A stretch of 64,000 bases of DNA from JAVVHH01 sp964235765. GTDB lineage: Bacteria > Pseudomonadota > Alphaproteobacteria > Acetobacterales > Acetobacteraceae. The stretch covers positions 1-64,000 of the forward strand of contig CAXSDH010000011.1 in assembly GCA_964235765.1 (NCBI GenBank), in the 5' to 3' direction. This document shows positions 10,769-18,188 of the stretch, piece after piece. A program made the position numbers and the translations under genes. The notes under the pieces are model-generated. The model was given only the letters and a program-made list of their open reading frames with translations. It was not told the origin of the DNA and ran no database searches. Numbering within the stretch: position 1 is the first letter of the stretch; each line of letters starts with the position of its first letter.

Positions 10769-13700
10769 GCGGCGGCCGGCGCGGCGATGCGGGATGCGGC
10801 GAGCCGCACATGCTGCTGCGCGACCCCCAGGAAGTGCCGCGCCACATCCGCCTGGCCCGGCTGGTCCAGCCGGCGGCGGGCTTCCTCCTCCATCCGCTCG
10901 AAGGCTAGCAGCGCCGGGCCGGGCGTCCCGTCGCCGACGAGCCGCAGCACGCCCAGGGTGAACAGGGCGCGGAACATCCGTTCGGGATCGGCCTGGGTTG
11001 CCGCACACAGCGCGTCGAGGTCGCGCATCCAGGGCTCCACCCGCCGCGCCTCGTCGAACCGGTCAGCCTGGACGCTGCGGATGAAGTAGGGCGCGATGCG
11101 GCTCACGACCGCCGCCGCTGGCGGATCGATGCGGTCATGCAAGCCGCCGGGCGAGCGCTGGGCAAGCGCGTAAAGCAATTCGCCTTCCACCTCGGGCGCC
11201 AGTTCGGCCAGGCAATCAACGATCATCTGCCGCGCCCGCCAGGCGGTCAGCTGCAGGTCGAGGTCGATCATGTCTTCGGTTTGCAGCACCCGGCGGGTCT
11301 GCACGGCGGCGAGATAGGCGGGGCGGGCAAAGGCCAGCACCTGCTCCGGCGTGCGGCCGGGCGTGCGGTGCTCGACGAGGGCGCGGTTGAACAGCACGCC
11401 CGCCAGGTTGAGCGGCTGCGTGGCGGCCAGGCGGCCTGGCGCGACGCCGTCCTCGACCAGGAACGCGCCCTCTGCGATCAAGGCCGGCAGGCGATGGCGG
11501 GCGATGTCGATGCCGAACCGCTCCCGCCAGGCTGCGGCGATGCGGGCGAACAAGGCGTGCAGGTCGGCCAACGGCGCATCGCCGGCTAGCAGGGTGAACA
11601 GCCGCCCCGCTCCGCCGTTCCACAGCGCGCTGCCGGGCTCGGCGGTATCGACCAGGTGCTGCAAGTAGGCCCGGTAGGCCTGCACATGCCGCTCCGCCGC
11701 GTCCATCCGGAAGCGGAGCGGCTGGTCGGAGGCATAGGCGATCAGGTTGTCCTGCGCGCTCTCCACCTGCACGTGCCTGAACCCGGCCCGGCGCAGCGCC
11801 AGCGCCAGCGAGCCCTCGGTGAACAAGATGAGGTGGACCTTGAGCGCCAGGATGCCGACGAGGCTGCCCGGCCCGAGGTCGGGCGTGAGCGAGGCGGCAT
11901 CCGGCGTAGTCAGCACCAGCGTGGCCCCGGGCCGCATCCATCGCCGGAGCAGGGCGATGAACGCATACGGATCGGGCACGTGCTCGATCACCTCGGAGGC
12001 CATCACCAGGCCGAACGGCTCGCCGAGCTGAGTATCCTCGGAGAGGTATTCCTTGCGGATGTCGGCATGGAGCAGGGCCGCGCCTTCGCGGGCGTAGAAC
12101 GACGGGTCGATGCCGGTGGCGCGCCAGCCCAGCACCTTGGCGGCGACATCGACCGGGTAGCCGAAGCCGCATCCGACATCGAGGAAGCTGTCGATGGCTG
12201 GGTCGTCGACCGCGAACAGGAAGCGGGTTTGGTGGTAGATGCTGGCGTTTTGCTCCAGATAGAGCTGCCGCAGCAGCGCGGCGTCCGTTTCCCGCTCGTA
12301 ATCGTAGACCTTGCGCTCCTCGTAGAAGCACGTGGCGCAGTTGCGGCAGCGTATGAGGGAATGGCCGTCGGCGACCAGCAGCACCGGGTTGGGACCGGGC
12401 GCCGCGCAAACAGGGCAGGCCTGGGGGCAGGAGGCGCCGGCTGGGTTCCACTTCAGGTCGATGGAGGGGTGCGCCGCTCGCGGAGGCGGCGCGGCTTGCG
12501 GCGCCGCTTCCGGCGGCGGCCGGCGCGGCAGGGCATGGCGCAGCGCGGCACGCCCGCGCAGGCGTTCGATGGCCACGGCCCGGCTGCCCACATCCGCGTC
12601 TACCCGGTCCACGTTGTGGATCAGCGTCGCCCACCACGCGCCGGCCGCGTTCCTGGCGGTGGAACGCCTGCGTGCGGCGCGGCGTTCGGCAAAGCCCGCG
12701 CTGCGGTAATGCTCGAAGCCGGACTTCATCACGCCCTGCTCCACCGCCAGCCGGACATCGTCGTGCTTGCCGAAGTAGTAGTCCTCGTCGAACTCCTCGG
12801 CCGAGGCCAGCAATGCTGCCTGTTGAGCCTCCACGAACCGCACGCCGGCCAGCACTTCGCCGAGGCGAACGGGCGCGGCGAGCCGGCCGCGGGCAAGCGC
12901 TTCGGCCCAGGGTGCGGGGCCGAGCAGGTCGGCGGCGCGGTGTTCGGGCCAGGAAGGGGCCAGCGAGGGGCCGGTGCAGGCCTGCCTGGCCCGTTCCAGG
13001 CCATCCAGCCAAGCCTCATAGGTGTTCTCGCAGAGGATGGACGGTGTCAGGTCGCTGTCCGAATAGGGGTGGGCTCGGCTGAACACGCCGACGAGGCCGG
13101 TCAGCAGCGCCTCCATTACCTTCACGTCGCTCTTGCCGTCCACGAAAGCCTGCGTCTGCTCGTCGGCGCTGGTTTCCAGCGGGCACACCAGGATGCCCGG
13201 CGACAGCGTCCGCAGCCGGCCCAGGTATTCGGCGTAGGGGAGCAGGCCTACATGCTCGATTCCCACCGCGGACTCCGCCAGCACGGGCGAGGGCGAGGCC
13301 CCGAGGCAGACCAGGGGCAACCCGTGCGCGAGGCAGAAATCCCGCACCGCCCGCTCCACCCCGGCGCGGGACCCGGTCAACGCGGGGCGGTCGCTCGAGG
13401 CCCAGATCACGGCGCGCGGCGGCCCCGGCACACGGGCCAGCGGCTTGCCATGCGCGAGGTTGGGGGTGACCACCGCCTTGCCGGCCAGCCGCGCGGCGCT
13501 GCGGCGGGCGAGCAAGTGGAACAGCCGCGGGGTGGCGCAAGACAGCACCGCACAGGCGCGCAGCATGCCGCTGGCGGTCTCCATGGTCTCCGGGGGGAAC
13601 GCCGCCCGATAGCCGGGCGAGACCAGCAGGTTGTCGTCCACGTCGTAGATGAACGGCCGGCCCAGCGCTTCCATCAGCAAGCGGACGCCCGCGTCCACGC

Positions 13701-14973
13701 TGCGGTGCACCCAGATGGCGTCGAAGCGCAGGTCGGGGTTCGCGGGGCTGGTGCTGAAGGTGATCTCGCCGCGGCGCAGGATGGAATAGCCCGCGATCAC
13801 GCCCCGGCGGTGCAGGGCGGCGAACGGCAGATGCACCCGGATATCGACCAGGTTCAGCGCCTCGTCGGACACAGCCAGCACATGCCCGAACGTGGCCAGG
13901 CCGGGCGNNNNNNNNNNNNNNNNNNNNNNNNNNNNNNNNNNNNNNNNNNNNNNNNNNNNNNNNNNNNNNNNNNNNNNNNNNNNNNNNNNNNNNNNNNNNN
14001 NNNNNNNCGTGGCCAGGCCGGGCGCAGGCTGCCGCCAGGCTTCGGTTTGCCGCCGTGCCCGGGCTGTGGCGCGGGCTAGGGCCGCCGTGAGCGCGCGGGC
14101 TGCGTCGGCCGGGTCGAACCAGCGTTGCGCGAAGGCGGTTGCGGCCGCCGACATGGCCTGGAGCCTGCCGGCCGGCAGGGCCGCGAGCGCATCGAGCCCG
14201 GCTTCGAGACCGTGCGCCCAAATGCCCGCGCCGGCCGCTTCCAGCCGGCCGGACAGCGCGGTTTCCGTGCAGGACAGCACGGGGACGCCGCTGGCCAGGG
14301 CGTCGACGATGGCGTCCGGCACGGCGATGGTTCCTGCCGGGCCATCGCGAAGGTCCAGCAGCACGGCGGCGCCGGCGTTGCGGCCGGCCACACCGCCGAT
14401 CAGGTGGGCGGCCTGCAATCCGGCGGCGCCGGACGGATCGGCGAGCCGGGCGGTGACGCCGCGTCCGGCCGCCCAGGCCGCCGCCCGCTGCACCAGGGCC
14501 AGCGTGGCCGGGGAGGGCGCCGCGCCCTGGATGATGAGCAGCGAAGCCAGCGGTCCCGAGGCTTGCCGCGGCTGCGCCACCGCCGCGTAGGGCACGATGG
14601 CGAGAGGCGCCGGCAGCCTGGCCGCCGCGACGCAAGCGGCCCAGAACCCCTGTTCCGCCTCGGATGCGACCAGCAGCAGCGCTGCGCCCCGGCACATCGC
14701 CAGAACTTCTGCCTTGGCATCGTTTGCGCCATTGCGCGCCGTCACGGCATGCAGGTCCACCACATGCACCGCCGGGCCGGCCATGGAGAGCGGTGTCGTT
14801 CGCGCCGCCGGGTCGGTCCAGATGACCACGTCCGCGGCCAGCATGCCGGGCGCCTCGGCCACGTCGACCCGAAAACCGGCATCCCGCAGCGCTTGCGCCA
14901 ACTGCCCGGCCCGCGACGAGAGCGGCTGCGCGGCGCATATCATGGCCTTCATGGGCGCTTGCAGCGGGTTCAA
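10765..14973 (-). CDS. Giant multidomain glycosyltransferase-methyltransferase (contains the scaffold gap)
   Basis: The open frame is about 1402 codons including 33 unknown ones. In order: a degenerate Rossmann-like glycosyltransferase region (about 1-310); a GT4-like domain (about 355-690) with FIYDVDDNLL and KSDVKVMEALLTGLVGVFS; a short repeat near 724 (FDEDYYFGKHDDVRLAV... HYRSAGFAERR); a cysteine cluster (CPVCAAP ... CRNCATC) opening a class I methyltransferase whose SAM motif FLDVGCGFGYPV is near residue 930; and a C-terminal region of about 290 residues that I do not recognise. Such proteins usually decorate surface polysaccharide or glycoprotein glycans in the cytoplasm. It is ATGA-coupled both to the 142-aa gene upstream and to the YeiH gene downstream. 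Confidence 0.8.
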   Translation of the reverse strand: MNPLQAPMKAMICAAQPLSSRAGQLAQALRDAGFRVDVAEAPGMLAADVVIWTDPAARTTPLSMAGPAVHVVDLHAVTARNGANDAKAEVLAMCRGAALLLVASEAEQGFWAACVAAARLPAPLAIVPYAAVAQPRQASGPLASLLIIQGAAPSPATLALVQRAAAWAAGRGVTARLADPSGAAGLQAAHLIGGVAGRNAGAAVLLDLRDGPAGTIAVPDAIVDALASGVPVLSCTETALSGRLEAAGAGIWAHGLEAGLDALAALPAGRLQAMSAAATAFAQRWFDPADAARALTAALARATARARRQTEAWRQPAPGLATXXXXXXXXXXXXXXXXXXXXXXXXXXXXXXXXXXPGLATFGHVLAVSDEALNLVDIRVHLPFAALHRRGVIAGYSILRRGEITFSTSPANPDLRFDAIWVHRSVDAGVRLLMEALGRPFIYDVDDNLLVSPGYRAAFPPETMETASGMLRACAVLSCATPRLFHLLARRSAARLAGKAVVTPNLAHGKPLARVPGPPRAVIWASSDRPALTGSRAGVERAVRDFCLAHGLPLVCLGASPSPVLAESAVGIEHVGLLPYAEYLGRLRTLSPGILVCPLETSADEQTQAFVDGKSDVKVMEALLTGLVGVFSRAHPYSDSDLTPSILCENTYEAWLDGLERARQACTGPSLAPSWPEHRAADLLGPAPWAEALARGRLAAPVRLGEVLAGVRFVEAQQAALLASAEEFDEDYYFGKHDDVRLAVEQGVMKSGFEHYRSAGFAERRAARRRSTARNAAGAWWATLIHNVDRVDADVGSRAVAIERLRGRAALRHALPRRPPPEAAPQAAPPPRAAHPSIDLKWNPAGASCPQACPVCAAPGPNPVLLVADGHSLIRCRNCATCFYEERKVYDYERETDAALLRQLYLEQNASIYHQTRFLFAVDDPAIDSFLDVGCGFGYPVDVAAKVLGWRATGIDPSFYAREGAALLHADIRKEYLSEDTQLGEPFGLVMASEVIEHVPDPYAFIALLRRWMRPGATLVLTTPDAASLTPDLGPGSLVGILALKVHLILFTEGSLALALRRAGFRHVQVESAQDNLIAYASDQPLRFRMDAAERHVQAYRAYLQHLVDTAEPGSALWNGGAGRLFTLLAGDAPLADLHALFARIAAAWRERFGIDIARHRLPALIAEGAFLVEDGVAPGRLAATQPLNLAGVLFNRALVEHRTPGRTPEQVLAFARPAYLAAVQTRRVLQTEDMIDLDLQLTAWRARQMIVDCLAELAPEVEGELLYALAQRSPGGLHDRIDPPAAAVVSRIAPYFIRSVQADRFDEARRVEPWMRDLDALCAATQADPERMFRALFTLGVLRLVGDGTPGPALLAFERMEEEARRRLDQPGQADVARHFLGVAQQHVRLAASRIAAPAAA
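13908..14007. other. Scaffold gap of 100 N
   Basis: Exactly 100 N interrupt the giant glycosyltransferase gene. The 17 bases on the left (13891-13907) and right (14008-14024) are identical (CGTGGCCAGGCCGGGCG). Collapsing the two copies removes 117 bases, or 39 codons, and keeps the frame, giving PAPGLATFGHVL. The gap is therefore probably an unmerged contig overlap, not missing sequence. Confidence 0.97.
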
Positions 14974-15398
14974 AGCAGCTCCTCGACCAGGTCTTGCAGG
15001 CTGCGTATCTGCTCCTCCTGCCGCCGCAGGAGTTCGACGAGCCGGTGCATGGTGGCCTGCAGCGCATCGGGCGCGAGCTTCAAATCACCGGCCTCCATAT
15101 CCCCCGTATCCGTCCCCGCCCCCGCCTGGGCGGGCGCGAGGCGAAGAGCGGCGGCGGCGAGCTCGCACGCCCGGTCACCCTCGGCCGCTCGCCGGTCGAG
15201 CGTTGGCAGCAAGGCCTCGATGGCCAGCACGGCTTCGCCGCGCGTCAGGTGGGCGGCGGCGGCATCCAGCGGGTCCGCCACGGCGTGCCGGTCCCTGGCG
15301 GGGGCAATGTCCGCCGGGCTGGGGGTCCACGGAACCCCGGTGGGCGCCGCCGTGCTCAGGTCCCGTGCCGGACGTGATGCCGCGGCCTTGCGCGCCAT
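14970..15398 (-). CDS. 142-aa protein with C-terminal coiled coil, glycosyltransferase operon
   Basis: I do not recognise a family. The N-terminal 40 residues are rich in Ala, Pro and Arg and look disordered. The middle (PLDAAAAHLTRGEAVLAIEALLPTLD, given here in parts: LTRGEAVLAIEALLPTLD) is helical, with a TPR-like flavour. The last 27 residues (LVELLRRQEEQIRSLQDLVEELL) form a clear heptad coiled coil. Its stop overlaps the start of the giant glycosyltransferase (ATGA). Its own start overlaps the stop of a 23-codon ORF (TGATG). A scaffold or partner of the glycosyltransferase is a reasonable guess, not more. Confidence 0.65.
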   Translation of the reverse strand: MARKAAASRPARDLSTAAPTGVPWTPSPADIAPARDRHAVADPLDAAAAHLTRGEAVLAIEALLPTLDRRAAEGDRACELAAAALRLAPAQAGAGTDTGDMEAGDLKLAPDALQATMHRLVELLRRQEEQIRSLQDLVEELL

Positions 15399-15469
15399 CA
15401 GCGGACCAGCGTCGGGAACGGGGCATCGACAGGCATCGAGGTGTGGTCCGCAGTTGCCGGGTCAGTCAT
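15398..15469 (-). CDS. Possible 23-aa upstream peptide coupled to the 142-aa gene
   Basis: The ATG at 15469 opens MTDPATADHTSMPVDAPFP-TLVR and ends at a TGA that overlaps the next ATG (TGATG). The third positions are mostly G or C. It may be a translational-coupling leader or a decayed N-terminus. No Shine-Dalgarno is evident, so support is modest. Confidence 0.35.
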   Translation of the reverse strand: MTDPATADHTSMPVDAPFPTLVR

Positions 15470-15506
15470 GCCGCTGCGATTGCCGCGCCGTCAATGCGGT
15501 GCTGGC

Positions 15507-16700
15507 CTATCCCTGCCGGATCAGGCCCTGCACCGGCCCCGCGCCGTCGCTTCCGGGGAAGGCGAGCCGCAACGCCGGGGGGGGCAAGCCGAGATGCGCG
15601 GCCAGCAGGCCCTTCGCCAGAGCCCGCAGGTCCATGGTGGGCTGGAGGTCCCGCCCGTCCAGCAGCCGCCCGCCGCCCAGGCCCGGCCAGTCGGCCAGCA
15701 CCCGCCCGCCCGCTACGGCGCCGCCGGCCAGGAAAGCGGCGGCGCCCGTGCCGTGGTCGGTGCCGCCGGTGCCGTTGCCGCGAACCGTGCGGCCGAATTC
15801 GGTCATGACCAGCACGGCCGTGCGCTGCCACGCCTCGCCCAGCCCGTCCCGCAGCGCGAGCAACCCGGCATCCAGTTGCCGCAGCGGCCCGGCCAAGCGT
15901 GCCGCCTGTGCCGCATGGGTGTCCCAGCCGCCCAGCTCCATGGCCGCGATCCGCGGGCCGTTGGGCGCAGCGAGCAGGCGGCCGGCGGCGCCCGCCAGGG
16001 TGGCGAAGGCGTAGCGGTCCCGCGGCGGCCCGGCGGCCGCGCCCCCGAGTTGCGCGCCGGTGAAGCCGCGTTCGAGCAGGCCCTGCCGGATTGCCGGACC
16101 GGTAACCGCGTCGTTCTGGTGCAGCGCGGCCAACCGAGCGTACAACTCGGGCTGCGGCTGGCTGAAGCTCTGCGGCGCATAGGCGCCGACCGGGGCGGGG
16201 CCGCGCAGCAACAGGGGCAGCGAAACGCCGATCGAGAGCGGCGCCTCCGTGCTCGGGCGGGGCGCCATGCCCTGCACCGCCCGGTTCAGCCACCCGCTGG
16301 AGAGCCGCTGCTCCGCGCCGCTCTCCATCAGGTCCTGCGCCTCGAAATGGCTGCGCGTGCGCACCGGCCCCGCCACGGCGTGCACCGGCAGCAGCTGGCC
16401 TGCCGCATACATCGCATGCAGCCCGGTGAGCGCGGGATGCAGGCCGAAATAGCCGCCGAGATCCAGCAGCCCGCCTTCTTGGCCCGGCGCAGCCGGGGTC
16501 AGCTCCCCGCGTAAGCCGGCGAACGCCGGATCGCCATAGGGCGCCACGGCCGCCAGCCCATCCAGCGCGCCGCGCAGGATCACCACCACCAGCCGCCGGT
16601 CGGTCGGAGCCGCGGAGAGCGCGAGGGACGCCCGGCCGAACGCGACCGCGGCGCCAAGGCCGAGAAGCGCCCCGCGGCGCGTGAGAACCGGTGCCCGCAT
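15507..16700 (-). CDS. DUF1501 secreted protein
   Basis: A 397-residue protein with a Tat-like signal (TRRGALLGLGAAVAFGRASLALSA, in parts: TRRGALLGLGAAVAFG). The mature part has the DUF1501 pattern RRLVVVILRGALDGLAAV, SHFEAQDLMESG, GGWDTHAAQ, MTEFGRTVRGNGTGGTDHGT; the last block resembles the metal-binding end of alkaline phosphatase/sulfatase folds. The catalytic activity is not established. The ATG at 16700 lies 2 bases after the stop of the DUF1800 gene, and the pair is almost always co-encoded, so a joint periplasmic role is likely. Confidence 0.9.
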   Translation of the reverse strand: MRAPVLTRRGALLGLGAAVAFGRASLALSAAPTDRRLVVVILRGALDGLAAVAPYGDPAFAGLRGELTPAAPGQEGGLLDLGGYFGLHPALTGLHAMYAAGQLLPVHAVAGPVRTRSHFEAQDLMESGAEQRLSSGWLNRAVQGMAPRPSTEAPLSIGVSLPLLLRGPAPVGAYAPQSFSQPQPELYARLAALHQNDAVTGPAIRQGLLERGFTGAQLGGAAAGPPRDRYAFATLAGAAGRLLAAPNGPRIAAMELGGWDTHAAQAARLAGPLRQLDAGLLALRDGLGEAWQRTAVLVMTEFGRTVRGNGTGGTDHGTGAAAFLAGGAVAGGRVLADWPGLGGGRLLDGRDLQPTMDLRALAKGLLAAHLGLPPPALRLAFPGSDGAGPVQGLIRQG

Positions 16701-16702
16701 GG

Positions 16703-17989
16703 TCAGCGCCTTTGGAATTCGGGAGAGGTGAGCAGCATTGTCATGGCATCGCGACGGGAGCCGGCGCGGCGCATCTCGGCCGCGGTCGCTTCCGACAGCA
16801 GCGGCCCCAGTGCGGTGCCGGCGAGCAGGGCGGGCTCGGGCAGCTCCATGCGGCCGGAGAAGCCGTACGCCCAATCGATGCGGCGCATCATGGCCTCCGG
16901 CCCCGCCCAATCCGCCGCCGCGTCCGGCCAGCCGATCGGGGCGGGGGCGTTGAACATGGCCTGGCCCAGCCCCGCCATCGCGGCGCCGATGTCGGGCCGC
17001 TTGTCCCCAGGCAGCCCGGCCGCGCGCAGTGCCGCCAGAACGAGTTCTTGCGGACTGCGCAGCTTGGTCAAGGGCTGCCATGCGGCGGGCAGGCGGATGA
17101 GCGCCAGCGCCGCCGCGCCCAGGTCGCCCCGCGTGTCGCGCAGGACGCCTTCGATCTGCCGCACGGCTTGGGGCGGCGGGGTGTCGGCGATGAAGTGCCG
17201 CACCAGTTTCGTCGCGAGGTGGCGGTGGGTCGCGGGGAGGGACGCCAGGAAGGCCAGCGCGTCGACGCCGCCCTGCTCGCCTTCCTCGAAGCGGCGGCCG
17301 AGCAGCGTTTTGTCGCCGGGCTCGTGCAGGCCGGGGCGGAAGCGGAAGCCGAGCGGGTTCTGCTGCCGCTCGAGGCTCCAGCCGGTCAGCACGCGGGCGA
17401 ACTCGGTCACGTCGGCCTGCGTGTAGCCGGCGGCGGGGCTGCATGTGTGCAGCTCCAGGCATTCGCGCGCCAAGTTCTCGTTCAGGCCGCGGCGCTGGCG
17501 CTGGCCGAGCAGGCTGTTGGCGCCGGCGGACCCGGCATTGTCCAAGTACAGCAGCATGGCGGGATGGCGCATGACGGCCAACAGCATGTCGCCGAACCGT
17601 CCGGTGACGTGCGGGCGAATGGCTTCGCGCACGTAGGCGCCGGCTAGCGGCGCCACCTCGCCCCGTCGCAGGCTGACGGTGAAGTGGTTGGCCCAAAACC
17701 ACACGAGCCGCTCGCGGAAGGGCAGGGCGGTCGCGATCGCATGGTCCTGTAGCGCGCGGGCTTCGTCCCGGAATAACAGCCGCGCCCGGCTTGGCTGCCC
17801 GGCCGGGGACTTGTCCGCCCGATCCTGCGCGAGAGCGGTGAACGCGTCCGTGACGGTGGACCCGGCCGGGCCAGGGTCGGGCGGCGAAAGCTGTTCGGCG
17901 AGCCAGCGGGCCGGGTCTGCCGGGAGCGCCTGCCCGGCGGCCGTCCCGAGGCCAAATCTGTTGCTGGCGTGTGCGGCCCGGAGTTCCAT
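16703..17989 (-). CDS. DUF1800 protein
   Basis: A 428-residue protein. The chosen ATG at 17989 gives MELRAAHASNRFGLG, the standard DUF1800 N-terminus; the open frame has 35 unlikely extra codons. Family blocks include LVWFWANHFTVS, NENLARECLELHT, YTQADVTEFARVLTGWS and TKLVRHFIADTPP. The biochemical role is unknown, and no clear signal peptide precedes the domain. It forms an operon with DUF1501 and is divergent from the 1262-aa glycosyltransferase across a 199-base region containing a long inverted repeat. Confidence 0.9.
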   Translation of the reverse strand: MELRAAHASNRFGLGTAAGQALPADPARWLAEQLSPPDPGPAGSTVTDAFTALAQDRADKSPAGQPSRARLLFRDEARALQDHAIATALPFRERLVWFWANHFTVSLRRGEVAPLAGAYVREAIRPHVTGRFGDMLLAVMRHPAMLLYLDNAGSAGANSLLGQRQRRGLNENLARECLELHTCSPAAGYTQADVTEFARVLTGWSLERQQNPLGFRFRPGLHEPGDKTLLGRRFEEGEQGGVDALAFLASLPATHRHLATKLVRHFIADTPPPQAVRQIEGVLRDTRGDLGAAALALIRLPAAWQPLTKLRSPQELVLAALRAAGLPGDKRPDIGAAMAGLGQAMFNAPAPIGWPDAAADWAGPEAMMRRIDWAYGFSGRMELPEPALLAGTALGPLLSEATAAEMRRAGSRRDAMTMLLTSPEFQRR

Positions 17990-18012
17990 GCCGCTATTTA
18001 GCCACAAGCACC

Positions 18013-18094
18013 GTGACGGAGCGTTACCAAGTGTAGCGGCGGCAGGATTGCTCGTGTGCGACAGCGGGCAAACCATGCGATAACGCCCCGTCAC
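18013..18094. repeat. 14-bp inverted repeat between divergent DUF1800 and glycosyltransferase genes
   Basis: GTGACGGAGCGTTA (18013-18026) and TAACGCCCCGTCAC (18081-18094) are inverted copies with 13 of 14 matches, separated by 54 bases. It lies in the only non-coding space between the two divergent transcription units. It could be a paired operator for one regulator controlling both sides, or a long stem. Confidence 0.6.
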
Positions 18095-18188
18095 ACCCTG
18101 CTAAGGACTCGTCATTCCGCCTCGTCAACGCCGCCACACGCGAAAACCGGCTCACGCAGGAATCGATGCGGCGGCGCCCCGGGTTCCG

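Noticed and set aside
11656..14079. 807-codon plus-strand frame across the giant glycosyltransferase
   Set aside because: It is the antisense shadow, has no recognisable motif, and also spans the N gap.
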